Numbered from the stretch's first letter, positions 41,307-49,986 are shown. The stretch: 64,000 nt of DNA from Nocardia macrotermitis (GCF_009604405.1 NZ_WEGK01000011.1:62001-126000); one strand, 5' to 3'. Program-made: numbers and translations. The notes: generated from the sequence alone by a model not told the origin.

Positions 41307-42869
41307 CTACTCGCGCCAGCCCTGAAGTTCGACGCCCTTGGCGGTGTCGACCCGGAAGCCGAGCGAAATCTCCGCTGTCGCTTCGGGTTCCAGTGGTACC
41401 CGCCAGGTCACCTCGCCCAGGTCGGTGCGCTGCTCCGGATCGGGGCGGCAGGTGATGTCGCGGACCGTGATGCCCTCGTCGCGCGAGACCGGGAGCCGGT
41501 CCAGCACGGTGACGGTGGTGGCGCGGCGGCCGTAGTTGCCCACGGTGATGCGATAGCGGACCTCGCGCCGGGTCACGCTGCCGATCACACCCTTTCCGGC
41601 GGTGCGGCGCACGAGTTCGCGTTCGGCCCGAATCCGTTCGTCCACACCGAGATTCAGCTCGATCTCCTCGCCCGGGGCCCAGATCTCGAGTCCGGTCGTG
41701 CCGACGAATTCGGAGTCGTGGAACACCGAGGCCCGGCCCGGGCGCAGCGTGTGCTCGGAGGTGTTCACCGCGGTCGCCCGCAGATACACTTCCTGGCTCT
41801 GCGCGGGTGCGGTGATGTGATCGAGAGTGGCATCCAGATCCAGCGTGGCCACGGTGGTGCGGTGCGCGGTCGCGTCACTGGGGACCGCGATGCGTTGCGG
41901 CGGACGGTAAGTGGTCGCCGCAGCGCCGTGTTCGACTGCGGGCGGGGCAGGTTCGGCCATGGCGGCGCGTAAAACCTTGGCGCGCGGCATCATTCCGGGT
42001 GCGGACGGCGCGGCATCCGGCGCGCCACCGTAAGCCATCGGATTCGGCGGTGGTGGTGGGCGCAGGCGGTCCAGGAACCAGGGCTCGGGTTCGGGCAGCC
42101 GCGCCGAGACGGCCGGGCGGGCGGTGGAGAGGGCCAGTTCGCACTGCGGCCAGTCCTCGCCGGTGTTCTGGGTGATCTCCGCGTACCAGCCGAGGGTGAG
42201 GCGGTCGTCGCGCAGCCGGATGTCGTAGGTGGAGATCCAGCGGGCGTCGTCGACGACGTAGGAGAGTTCGAGCTCCAGCTCACCCGCTTCGTGCACGTCC
42301 AGGGACACCGCGACCTGCTGTCGGTCCGGGGTGCGCTTGCGGTGATGTTCGGCCAGTTCGCGTTCGGCGGCGGCGAGATCCTCGGTGCGGAGTTCGTGCC
42401 GACGCTGTAGTTCGCGCTGTCGTGCGAGTGTCTCGCCGAGCTGCTGTGCGAGCGAATCACTCAGTCCCGCAACCCGATCCGGCTCGATCTCACCCGTCGC
42501 CAGGGCCTTGGCGAAGGCGCTGCCGGAGCGTCGGCCGAGGTTGTTGAGCAGTTCGGCCCGGCCGTCCTCGACCGTGCGGGCATCGGTGAGTTCCGCGAGT
42601 TGCGCCCGGATCTGCTCGGCACGCTGTTCGAGTTCCCGGACCACCGCGTCCGGCGAACGCGGATGGCGCCGCACCCCCACATCGACCCCCAGCACCGCGG
42701 CCGCACCCCGCCCACTCACCCGCACCGAATCCCGGACCAGCCCCAACGGCAGCCCGCCGACCTCCACCGACTGCTCCCCGGCCTCCACGATGACGGTCGT
42801 GCGCCGGGTGATCCGCGCCTGCCCCGGATACACGGTCACCGCCACGATCGGGGCATCCACCATGCTCAT
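41307..42869 (-). CDS. Mucoidy-inhibitor MuiA-like protein (DUF4139/DUF4140)
   Basis: A 520-aa protein of the MuiA/DUF4139 family. DUF4140 is at the N-terminus (APIVAVTVYPGQARITRRTTV), followed by a coiled coil (about 85-180; RELEQRAEQIRAQLAELTDARTVEDG and RQRELQRRHELRTEDLAAAERELAEHH) and the C-terminal DUF4139 beta-rich domain (about 195-520; ELELSYVVDDARWISTYDIRL). A Pro/Ala-rich insert lies near 265-310. No signal peptide is visible, so it is probably cytosolic. Biochemical function is unknown; the name comes from a mucoid phenotype in gammaproteobacteria. Confidence 0.88.
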   Translation of the reverse strand: MSMVDAPIVAVTVYPGQARITRRTTVIVEAGEQSVEVGGLPLGLVRDSVRVSGRGAAAVLGVDVGVRRHPRSPDAVVRELEQRAEQIRAQLAELTDARTVEDGRAELLNNLGRRSGSAFAKALATGEIEPDRVAGLSDSLAQQLGETLARQRELQRRHELRTEDLAAAERELAEHHRKRTPDRQQVAVSLDVHEAGELELELSYVVDDARWISTYDIRLRDDRLTLGWYAEITQNTGEDWPQCELALSTARPAVSARLPEPEPWFLDRLRPPPPPNPMAYGGAPDAAPSAPGMMPRAKVLRAAMAEPAPPAVEHGAAATTYRPPQRIAVPSDATAHRTTVATLDLDATLDHITAPAQSQEVYLRATAVNTSEHTLRPGRASVFHDSEFVGTTGLEIWAPGEEIELNLGVDERIRAERELVRRTAGKGVIGSVTRREVRYRITVGNYGRRATTVTVLDRLPVSRDEGITVRDITCRPDPEQRTDLGEVTWRVPLEPEATAEISLGFRVDTAKGVELQGWRE

Positions 42870-42996
42870 GCCGCGAGGCTACCGCGTGCGGAAGTTCATC
42901 GGTTGCCGCTTCGTCCCGGTGAGCGGCGGGCGATGTCGTTGTCCGTTCCGTGCCGCCTCGGTGGGATGTGCGAAATCCCTTGAGGCCGTGGATTTT

Positions 42997-43008
42997 ACAG
43001 TTAACTGT
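42997..43008. promoter_or_regulatory. Perfect 12-bp palindrome ACAGTTAACTGT
   Basis: An exact palindrome in the otherwise gene-free 42870-43138 interval, 128 bp upstream of the MuiA-like gene. It is embedded in a short AT-rich patch and so could be an operator near a promoter. No regulator can be assigned. Confidence 0.35.
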
Positions 43009-43138
43009 CGCATTCGGACCGACTCTGCGAAGGATGCCGACTGCGACTGGTGGACCCTCGGTCGGGTTCGTATCCCCGATCTGTGATGCGTCGACCCGCA
43101 CGCTGTTCCGCTGTCGGGTGGTGTCGCCCGGTTCGAGC

Positions 43139-43735
43139 CTACGGCGCGATGCCGGGGAACAGATTGGCGATCAGAGCATCTGCGAACTCGATGGTCAGGG
43201 GTTCGGTGGGGAGTAGGAGGCGGTGGTAGCACGCGCCCCAGAGTTGGTCGACGATGGCTTCGAGGTCGGCGGTGTGGCGGATCTGACCGGCGGCGCGGGC
43301 GATGGTGAGGCGTTCGACGGCGAGGTTGCGGCGGGGGCGGATGTACTGCTCGGACAGGGCGGCGGCCAGGCCGGGATCGGTCTGTGCGGCCCCGATGATC
43401 TCGGCGATGACCGAGCCGTTGCGGTCCAGCAGGTCGACGAACGCGTGCAGTTGCGTGGTCAGGTCGCGGCGGATGTCGCCGGTGTCGGAGAAGGCGAGGG
43501 TGTCCTCGACGGCGGCGAAGTACGCCTCGAATGCCAGGGCTCCGGGGGAGGGCCACCATTTGTAGAGGGTGACCTTGCTGGCCCCGGCGCGGGCGGCGAC
43601 CTTCTCGAAGGTGATGCTCCGAATGCCTTGGGAGAACAGCAGATCCGAGGCCGCAGCCAGGGTCGCGCTGCGTACCTCGTGGGCGGGGCGGCGGCCGCGG
43701 CCGGGGGGCAGGCGGGGTGTGTCGGGTTGTGGCAC
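43139..43735 (-). CDS. TetR family transcriptional regulator
   Basis: A 198-aa TetR protein. The GTG at 43735, five bases after GGAG, gives the usual family length; a start at 43813 would put the N-terminus inside the operators. The HTH lies at about residues 16-62 (RSATLAAASDLLFSQGIRSITFEKVAARAGASKVTLYKWW), followed by a TetR_C_11-like helical ligand domain with the AIVDQLWGACYHRLL segment. It is divergent from a SDR gene, with two matching operators between, so it should repress both itself and the SDR. Confidence 0.88.
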   Translation of the reverse strand: MPQPDTPRLPPGRGRRPAHEVRSATLAAASDLLFSQGIRSITFEKVAARAGASKVTLYKWWPSPGALAFEAYFAAVEDTLAFSDTGDIRRDLTTQLHAFVDLLDRNGSVIAEIIGAAQTDPGLAAALSEQYIRPRRNLAVERLTIARAAGQIRHTADLEAIVDQLWGACYHRLLLPTEPLTIEFADALIANLFPGIAP

Positions 43736-43794
43736 GGGTGCTCCGAACTGTTGTGGGTGTGGTCCGCTGAGGTGGGTCCGCAACCCCTGTAAGT

Positions 43795-43841
43795 ATATGG
43801 ACAACTCGTTCATATTTCATTAGTGTACGAGATGTTCACAT
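43795..43841. promoter_or_regulatory. Twin 21-bp TetR operators
   Basis: Two imperfect inverted repeats with the same layout, 8-bp arms and a 5-bp spacer: ATATGGAC-AACTC-GTTCATAT (43795-43815, one mismatch) and TAGTGTAC-GAGAT-GTTCACAT (43821-43841). The half-site consensus is GTTCAYAT. The centres are 26 bp apart, between the divergent tetR and SDR genes, where both promoters must lie. Confidence 0.65.
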
Positions 43842-43860
43842 ACTCTCCAAGGAGAAGGCC

Positions 43861-44604
43861 ATGACTACAGGGCAGGCAACGGAACGGGTCGCCATCGTGA
43901 CCGGCGGTTCCGGTGGGATCGGTGGGGCGGCGGCGCAGCGGCTGGCCGCCGACGGAATGAAGGTCGTCGTGCACTACGCGGGCGGCGCGGCGAAGGCGGA
44001 CCAGGTCGTCGAATCCATCACTGCCGCAGGCGGTGTCGCGATCGCGCTACCGGGCGATGTGGCGGATCCCGCCGAGATGGGGCAGCTGTTCGATACCGTG
44101 CAGGAGCGGTTCGGCGGGGTCGACGTGGTGGTCAACACCGCCGGGATCATGCTGCTCGCACCGGTCGCGGAGATGGATCTGGACGCGTTCGACCGGATGC
44201 ATCGGGTCAATGTGCGCGGCACCTTCGTGGTCTCGCAGCTCGCGGCGCGCAGGCTGCGGCCGGGTGGCGCGCTGATCAACTTCTCGACCTCGATCACGCG
44301 GTTGCAGCCGCCGACCTATGCCGCCTACGCCGCGACGAAGGGCGCGGTCGAGGCCATGACCTTGATCCTGGCGCGGGAGATGCGCGGCCGCGACGTCACG
44401 GTGAACGTGGTGGCTCCGGGTCCCACCGCGACCGCGCTGTTCCTGGACGGCAAGACCGAGGAGCAGATCGATCGGCTGGCCGCCGCGCCGCCGCTGGAGC
44501 GGCTGGGCACGCCCGAGGACATCGCCGAATCCGTCGCGTTCCTCGCCGGTCCCGGACGTTGGGTGAACGGTCAGGTCATCTACGCCAACGGTGGCATCGG
44601 CTGA
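43861..44604 (+). CDS. SDR oxidoreductase
   Basis: A 247-aa classical short-chain dehydrogenase. Cofactor motif VTGGSGGIG at residues 12-20, VNTAGI in the NNAG position, catalytic Ser in NFSTSITRL and Tyr/Lys in YAAYAATKGAVEA, and a C-terminal VNGQVIYANGG. The ATG has AAGGAG at 43849-43854. It is controlled by the divergent TetR gene through twin operators. TetR-controlled SDRs of this type usually reduce a reactive ketone or quinone; the substrate is unknown. It ends 7 bp from the convergent pcaC gene. Confidence 0.9.
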   Translation: MTTGQATERVAIVTGGSGGIGGAAAQRLAADGMKVVVHYAGGAAKADQVVESITAAGGVAIALPGDVADPAEMGQLFDTVQERFGGVDVVVNTAGIMLLAPVAEMDLDAFDRMHRVNVRGTFVVSQLAARRLRPGGALINFSTSITRLQPPTYAAYAATKGAVEAMTLILAREMRGRDVTVNVVAPGPTATALFLDGKTEEQIDRLAAAPPLERLGTPEDIAESVAFLAGPGRWVNGQVIYANGGIG

Positions 44605-44611
44605 GGTCTCC

Positions 44612-44995
44612 TTACTCGGATTCGGTTGTGGCGCTGTCGTTCAGGGCCGCCGAGGCGATGGCGAAGGCCGCGTTCGCCTTGGGCACGCCCGCGTAGACGC
44701 CGGTGTGCAGCAGCACCTCGGCGATCTCCTCGCGGGTCAGGCCGTTGCGCAGTGCGCCGTGCACATGCATCGCGATCTCGCCCTCACAGCCCAGTGCGGT
44801 GAGGACGGCCAGGGTGATCGCGCTGCGGGTGCGACGGTCCAGGCCCGCACGGGTCCAGATCGCACCCCAGGCGGCCTCGGTGATGTACTCCTGGAACGGG
44901 CGGGTGAATTCGGTGGTGCGGGCGATGGCGCGGTCGACGTGCTCGTCGCCGAGCACCTCGCGGCGGACGGTGTTTCCGGCGTTGTCGAGGTTCAC
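44612..44995 (-). CDS. pcaC: 4-carboxymuconolactone decarboxylase
   Basis: A 127-aa all-helical decarboxylase that converts 4-carboxymuconolactone to beta-ketoadipate enol-lactone in the protocatechuate branch. It has the family core TEAAWGAIWTRAGLDRRTRSAITLAVLTALG and MHVHGALRNGLTREEIAEVLLHTGVYAGVPKANAAF, with the catalytic His and Glu. The GTG at 44995 overlaps the stop of the fused pcaB-pcaD gene and is preceded by GGGAGA. In rhodococci pcaC is fused behind pcaD (pcaL); here it is free and pcaD is fused to pcaB instead. Confidence 0.93.
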   Translation of the reverse strand: MNLDNAGNTVRREVLGDEHVDRAIARTTEFTRPFQEYITEAAWGAIWTRAGLDRRTRSAITLAVLTALGCEGEIAMHVHGALRNGLTREEIAEVLLHTGVYAGVPKANAAFAIASAALNDSATTESE

Positions 44996-47454
44996 GAGTT
45001 CTCCCGGAGGTGGTTGCGGATCAGTTCCAGAAACTGCGGGGCTTGTTCCACGGTGCCCAGATGTGCTGCCCTGTCGACGATTTCGAATCGTGCCCGTGGG
45101 ATTCCGTCGGCGATGAGCCTGCCGTGTTCGGGCGGCAGGGCGTTGTCGTCGGCTCCGGAGATCACCAGGGTCGGGGTGGTGATCTCCGAAAGATCCGGTG
45201 TCAGATCGAATTCCGACAGCAGTTCGCAGCATGCGGCGTAGCCCTCGGGTGGAGTGTCGGCGGTGAGGGCGCGCAGGGCGCGGGCGCGGTGCGGGTGGGT
45301 CATGCGCCAGGCGGGAGTGAACCAGCGGGTGAGGCTGCCGTCGGCAATGGCCTCCATCCCGTCGGCGCGGGCCTGGGCGGCGCGTTCGATCCACATCTGC
45401 CTGTTCCCGGGGTGGGCCGAACTACAGCACACCGTCAGCGACCGGACTCGCGTCGGATGCTGCCGTGCGAGCCACAGACCCAGCATGCCGCCTAGCGAGA
45501 TGCCGACGATGTGTGCTTGCTCCGCGCCGAGACGGTCGAGCAGGTCGAGTGCGTCTGCGCCCAGGTCCTCGATTCGATACGGGCCTGCCGGAACCGGCGA
45601 GTCGCCGTGGCCGCGCATATCGTGTCGGATCACGCAGAAACCGTTGTCCACCAATGGATTAACGTAGTCGTCCCAGATGCTCGAGTCACTGCCGATCGAG
45701 TTCGCGAGCAGAATTGGCACGCCGTCGGCAGGGCCATCTGTGCGGTAGTGGACGGCGACGGGATCGAGGGGGGTTGCGGGCCGTTCGGTCACTGGATCGC
45801 CGTGGTGATGCGCCTCGCTCGAGCGCGTGGAGGTATCGGCGCGGTAGGAGATCTCGGTAGGTTGCGTTGGCGGTCCGGGCTGGTCGGCCACTGGATCGCT
45901 GCGGTGATGCGCCTCGCTAGACCGCGTGGAGGTATCGGCGCGGTGGGAGATCTCGGCAGGTTCCGTTGGCGGTCCGGGCTGGTCGGTAATTGTCCGGCGT
46001 ACTGGGATGCGGTCGGCGACCTCCGGTGTGGTTGCGGAGATGCCGCGTTGCCGGGCGGTGTCGGCTGTGTGATCGACGTGGCGGTGTTCGTCGGTGGCAC
46101 GTGCCGGGGAATTGACCGGTCGTCGGCGATGGGCAGCCAGGGCGCGATCTATGAATGTCGTTGCGCTGCCCAGATATCCGGTGGGGGCGAGGAGTGACTG
46201 GATGCGGCGACGGTCCAGATGCTGTTGCAGGACAGGGTGATCGGTGAGGAGTTGGGTGAAGTCGGCTCCCGTGGCAGTGTGCCGTCGGGCGCATTCGGTG
46301 ACGGCCTCGTGGGCGGCGAGGCGTCCGATCGCGGGGGTGAGGGCGGTGGTGATGCGTTCGGCCATCAGGAGTCCGCCTGTGGCCGTGAGGTTCTCGCGCA
46401 TTCGGCGGGGGTGTGGTCGCAGCCGGGTGAGGCTGGTGTCGAGCCAGTGGACGGCGGTGCCGGTGGTGCGCAGCAGTTCGGTGAGGGGGTGCCATTCGGC
46501 GTGCCAGGAACCGGCGGCGCGTTGATACTCCTGTGCGGCAGTGGAATACAGGGTCGCCGCGAGTCCGGGGGCCTGCGCGGCCGCGGCCGTGGCAAGGACG
46601 GCGGCGATCGGGTTGCGCTTGTGCGGCATGGTGGATGATCCGCCGATGCCCTCGGCGACCTCCTCGACCTCGCCGACCTCGGTCTGCGCCAGCAGCGTGA
46701 TGTCCCGGGCGATCTTGGCGACCGTGCCGCAGGTCGTGGCCAAGGCCCCGGTGAGGTCGGCGATCCGGGTGCGGTCGGTGTGCCAGGGCAGGACGGGCTC
46801 GGCCAGGCCGGTGTGCCGGGCGAAGGCGGCCAGTACGTCGGGTCCGGCGGTGTCGAGGGAGGCGAGAGTTCCTGCCGCGCCGCCCAATTGGACGGCCAGA
46901 TGGTCGCGGACCTCGCTGACTCGCTCCGACGCGCTGTCGATGGCCGAGAGCCAACCCGCCGCGGTGAATCCGAAGGTGATCGGTACCGCCTGCTGCAACA
47001 GCGAGCGCCCGACCTGCGGTGTGCACGCGTGATCGGCGACCAACAGCGCCAGCCGGTCCGCGCAGGACTCCAACTGCCCGAGCAGTTCTCGCAGTGCTGT
47101 GCGCGCGACGAGCATGGCGGCGGTATCGAGAATGTCCTGACTCGTCGCTCCTCGATGCACCGACCCGGCAGCGGCGGCATCCGATTCGGCCACCCGAGCG
47201 GTGAGCGCCTTCACCAGCGGTCCCACCGGGTTGCCGATACCTGTTGCAGCCCTACCAATTTCGACAGCATCGTAGAATTCCGCGGCACAGGCGTCGGCGA
47301 TCCGCTTCGCGTGTTTCGCGGGTATCACTCGCGCCTCGGCTTCCGCGCGCGCCAGCGCCGCCTCGGCATCCAACATGGCCTGCAACCACGCCACATCGGA
47401 GACCGCCGCCTGCACCGGCCCGGCCGCGAGAATCGGATCGAAGAGTTCGGACAC
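44992..47454 (-). CDS. pcaBD: Fused 3-carboxymuconate cycloisomerase / beta-ketoadipate enol-lactone hydrolase (PcaB-PcaD)
   Basis: An 820-aa bifunctional protein. Residues 1 to about 445 are PcaB, a fumarase/aspartase-superfamily cycloisomerase (signature GGSSTMPHKRNPIAA; GSVHRGATSQDILDTA). Residues about 565-820 are PcaD, an alpha/beta hydrolase with nucleophile in GISLGGM, Asp in ISGADDNALP and His in DRAAHLGTVEQ. Between them is a hydrophilic, low-complexity linker of roughly 120 residues with two 33-aa repeats. It performs two non-consecutive steps flanking PcaC. One continuous frame with no stop supports a true fusion. It lies between pcaG and pcaC in the pob-pca operon. Confidence 0.92.
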   Translation of the reverse strand: MSELFDPILAAGPVQAAVSDVAWLQAMLDAEAALARAEAEARVIPAKHAKRIADACAAEFYDAVEIGRAATGIGNPVGPLVKALTARVAESDAAAAGSVHRGATSQDILDTAAMLVARTALRELLGQLESCADRLALLVADHACTPQVGRSLLQQAVPITFGFTAAGWLSAIDSASERVSEVRDHLAVQLGGAAGTLASLDTAGPDVLAAFARHTGLAEPVLPWHTDRTRIADLTGALATTCGTVAKIARDITLLAQTEVGEVEEVAEGIGGSSTMPHKRNPIAAVLATAAAAQAPGLAATLYSTAAQEYQRAAGSWHAEWHPLTELLRTTGTAVHWLDTSLTRLRPHPRRMRENLTATGGLLMAERITTALTPAIGRLAAHEAVTECARRHTATGADFTQLLTDHPVLQQHLDRRRIQSLLAPTGYLGSATTFIDRALAAHRRRPVNSPARATDEHRHVDHTADTARQRGISATTPEVADRIPVRRTITDQPGPPTEPAEISHRADTSTRSSEAHHRSDPVADQPGPPTQPTEISYRADTSTRSSEAHHHGDPVTERPATPLDPVAVHYRTDGPADGVPILLANSIGSDSSIWDDYVNPLVDNGFCVIRHDMRGHGDSPVPAGPYRIEDLGADALDLLDRLGAEQAHIVGISLGGMLGLWLARQHPTRVRSLTVCCSSAHPGNRQMWIERAAQARADGMEAIADGSLTRWFTPAWRMTHPHRARALRALTADTPPEGYAACCELLSEFDLTPDLSEITTPTLVISGADDNALPPEHGRLIADGIPRARFEIVDRAAHLGTVEQAPQFLELIRNHLRENS
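45791..45988 (-). repeat. 99-bp tandem repeat in the pcaBD linker
   Basis: Two adjacent 99-bp units (45791-45889 and 45890-45988) keep frame and encode 33-aa repeats (DQPGPPT-P-EIS-RADTSTRSSEAHH--DPV), 27 of 33 residues identical by my count. The following sequence ERPATPLDPVAVHYRTDG, the first strand of the PcaD domain, aligns weakly to the repeat start, suggesting the units grew by duplication of the PcaD 5' end. Confidence 0.88.
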
Positions 47455-47535
47455 CGTCAGCTCCTGTTCCCGCGCTCGTGGGCAGACCGGCTCGCCCGGG
47501 TGATCGAACCGGTGAGTCCGGAGTTCTCCACCCGA

Positions 47536-48105
47536 TCACACATCGAAGAAGACCGTTTCCCCGGGGCCCTGCAAACGGATGTCGAAGCGATAGCCGTCGG
47601 GGGAATGGGTGGCGTACAAAGTGTTTCGACGATCCTCCGGCACGGTGGACAGGATTGGGTCCGCGGCATTGGCCTCGGCAGTATCCGGGAAATAGATCCG
47701 GGTGACGACGCGGTGCAGCATGCCACGCGCGAAGACCGACACATCGATGTGCGGAGCCTGCGGCCGACTGTCGCGCGTGGGCACCGGGCCGGGAAGCACT
47801 GTGTGGATGGCGAACTCGCCGAGACGCGTGTCGCTGCGGCCCAGCCCGCGCCAGCCCGGGTGGCGTCCGCGCGGATCCTCGGGGTGATCGAAACGCCCGT
47901 CCGGCGCGGCCTGCCAGGTCTCCACGAGAGCGTCGGGAATCCGATCGCCGTGACCGTCGAAGATCTCGCCCCGGATCCAGAACGCCCCGGGCGTGCCCTC
48001 GGGGACGACCAGGGTTCCGGCGCGACCCCAGTCCAGGCCGATGGTGAGGAAGGGCCCCACGGTCTGCGACGGGGTGGTGGGTAGTTCGGTGGTGGATTCA
48101 GTCAT
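47536..48105 (-). CDS. pcaG: Protocatechuate 3,4-dioxygenase, alpha subunit
   Basis: A 189-aa alpha subunit of the intradiol dioxygenase that cleaves protocatechuate to 3-carboxy-cis,cis-muconate. It shows the alpha-chain features: TPSQTVGPFLTIGLDWGRAGTLV at the start, IPDALVETWQAAPDGRFDHPEDPRG, and PHIDVSVFARGMLHRVVTRIYFPD, and it lacks the iron-binding Tyr/His set present in the beta chain. Its start overlaps the pcaH stop by eight bases. The catalytic centre forms at the interface with PcaH. Confidence 0.95.
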   Translation of the reverse strand: MTESTTELPTTPSQTVGPFLTIGLDWGRAGTLVVPEGTPGAFWIRGEIFDGHGDRIPDALVETWQAAPDGRFDHPEDPRGRHPGWRGLGRSDTRLGEFAIHTVLPGPVPTRDSRPQAPHIDVSVFARGMLHRVVTRIYFPDTAEANAADPILSTVPEDRRNTLYATHSPDGYRFDIRLQGPGETVFFDV

Positions 48106-48814
48106 GGTGGGGCTCCTCGAACGGGGTCTGCTCGCGCCCGCGCAGTACGATGTCGAACTCGAAGGCCAGCGCCCAGTTCGGCCGGGTGCGTTCCAGGCTG
48201 AAACGCGAAATCAGCCGGGGCCGTGCGTCTTCCGGAGTCGAGTTGAAGATCGGATCCTGGTGGAAGAGTGGATCGCCGGGGAAATACATCTGGGTGACCA
48301 GGCGCTGGGTGAACGCCCGCCCGAAGACCGAGAAGTGGATGTGCGCGGGCCGCCACGCATTGTGGTGATTACCCCACGGATACGCGCCGGGCTGGATGGT
48401 GACGAACTCGTAGCGGCCGAATTTGTCGGTCAGCGTGCGCCCCACACCGTCGAAATTGGGATCCAGCGGCGCGTCCCAGCGGTCGCCGATGTGCCGGTAG
48501 CGGCCCGCGGCATTGGCCTGCCAGATCTCGATCAGCGAATCGGGGATCGGGCGGCCGTCCCCGTCGAGCAGCCGCCCGAACACGACGATGCGCTGCCCGA
48601 TCGGCTCGCCGCGATGCTGGAAGGTCAGATCGTGTTCCCCGGGACGCACCGCGTCGTGTCCCAGCACCGGGCCGGTGATCTCGGTCAGCGTGTGCGGCAA
48701 CAGGATCAGCGCTTGATCGGGATGCCGCAGCGCGGTCGAGCGGTACTCGGGGGAGTCCAGCGGGGGATGGGTGCCGGGCGGGTCGGGCCGGTAGCCGGTG
48801 AGCGGGGTGGTCAT
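48098..48814 (-). CDS. pcaH: Protocatechuate 3,4-dioxygenase, beta subunit
   Basis: A 238-aa iron-binding subunit. All four Fe(III) ligands are present: Tyr106 (GRYRH), Tyr145 (GAYPW), His158 and His160 (PAHIHFS), with a constant offset of two from the Pseudomonas putida enzyme. An N-terminal HPPLDSPEYRSTALRHP segment is also typical. The ATG at 48814 overlaps the pobA stop as ATGA, so hydroxylation of 4-hydroxybenzoate and ring cleavage are translated together. A start further upstream would run inside pobA and is not needed. Confidence 0.95.
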   Translation of the reverse strand: MTTPLTGYRPDPPGTHPPLDSPEYRSTALRHPDQALILLPHTLTEITGPVLGHDAVRPGEHDLTFQHRGEPIGQRIVVFGRLLDGDGRPIPDSLIEIWQANAAGRYRHIGDRWDAPLDPNFDGVGRTLTDKFGRYEFVTIQPGAYPWGNHHNAWRPAHIHFSVFGRAFTQRLVTQMYFPGDPLFHQDPIFNSTPEDARPRLISRFSLERTRPNWALAFEFDIVLRGREQTPFEEPHHD

Positions 48815-49986
48815 GGCAGTCCTTCGATGGGGATTCCGGAATAGTTCTCGGCGAGTTCGGTTGCGGCGGCGGAAGATTGGGCGACGCGCTGTAACTGTGT
48901 GAGTTGCAGCCCGGCATCGAACTCGTCGCCGTGCCGGTGCAGCATCGTGGTCATCCACCACGAGAAGTGGGTGCACCGCCACACCCGGCGCAACGCGGTG
49001 TCGGAGTAGGCGTCCGCGAGCCGGGTATCACCGGCGCCGAGCCATTCGGCGATGGCACGGGACAGCAGCGCGACATCGGCGATGGCGAGATTGAGCCCCT
49101 TCGCGCCGGTCGGCGGCACGGTGTGGGCGGCATCGCCGGCCAGGAACAGGCGTCCGTGGCGCATCGGGGAGGTGACCACGCTGCGCATGGGCAGCACGCT
49201 GCGTTCGGTGATCGGGCCGGGGTGCAGCGTCCAGCCGTCCAGGCCCAAGCGGGTGGACAGCGCGTCCCAGATCCGGTCGTCACTCCAGTCGGCGAGGTCC
49301 TCGTCGGGGCGAACTTGCAGGTAGAAGCGGCTCACGGTGGGTGAGCGCATGCTGTGCAGCGCGAAACCGTCCGGATGCCAGGCGTAGATCAGCTCGTCGG
49401 TGGAGGGGGCGACGTCGGCGCGGATGCCGAGCCAGGCGAACGGGTAGGTGCGCTCGAGCGTGCGGCGATGCTGCCGCGGGACGGAATGCCTACTGGGACC
49501 GTGTGATCCGTCGCAGCCCGCGATGATCTCGGCGTCGATCCGCTGCGCCCGCCCCTCGGCATCGGTGAAAGTCACTGCGGGAGAATCGGACTCGACATCG
49601 TGCAATTCGACATCGGACACCTCGTAGAACGCCGCCTGCCCCGCCCGCTCCCGCGCGGCCATCAGATCCTTTGTCACCTCGGTCTGCCCGTACACCCACA
49701 CCGATTTCCCGGTCAGATCCACGAAATCCAGATGCCGCCGCTCGCCCGGCCATTGCAGATGGATGCCGCGATGTTCGATCCCGTCCCGCGCGATCCGATC
49801 CCCGACCCCGGCCTCGCGCAGCAGCCGCACCGACGCCGACTCCAGAATGCCCGCGCGGATACGGGATTTCACGTATTCGGCGCTGCGCCGCTCCACGAGT
49901 ACGGATTCGATTCCGGCCGCGTCGAGCAGCTGCGCCAGGAACAGTCCGGCGGGTCCAGCGCCGATGATCGCTACGCGAGTGCGCAT
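48811..49986 (-). CDS. pobA: 4-Hydroxybenzoate 3-monooxygenase
   Basis: A 391-aa FAD monooxygenase that converts 4-hydroxybenzoate to protocatechuate. It has the Rossmann motif GAGPAGLFLAQLL (residues 9-21), the substrate-side sequence YVKSRIRAGILE, the DG motif in AGCDGSHGPSRHSVP and the GD motif AGDAAHTVPPTGAKGLNLAIAD. The length matches the Pseudomonas enzyme. The ATG at 49986 follows AAAGGACG. It leads the pob-pca operon; a hairpin between it and the aldehyde dehydrogenase gene upstream suggests its own promoter. Confidence 0.95.
   Translation of the reverse strand: MRTRVAIIGAGPAGLFLAQLLDAAGIESVLVERRSAEYVKSRIRAGILESASVRLLREAGVGDRIARDGIEHRGIHLQWPGERRHLDFVDLTGKSVWVYGQTEVTKDLMAARERAGQAAFYEVSDVELHDVESDSPAVTFTDAEGRAQRIDAEIIAGCDGSHGPSRHSVPRQHRRTLERTYPFAWLGIRADVAPSTDELIYAWHPDGFALHSMRSPTVSRFYLQVRPDEDLADWSDDRIWDALSTRLGLDGWTLHPGPITERSVLPMRSVVTSPMRHGRLFLAGDAAHTVPPTGAKGLNLAIADVALLSRAIAEWLGAGDTRLADAYSDTALRRVWRCTHFSWWMTTMLHRHGDEFDAGLQLTQLQRVAQSSAAATELAENYSGIPIEGLP

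Noticed and set aside
43736..43813. Longer N-terminus for the TetR protein starting at the ATG at 43813
   Set aside because: It would begin inside the twin operators and adds 26 residues unlike any TetR leader; the GTG at 43735 has a ribosome-binding site and gives the usual length.
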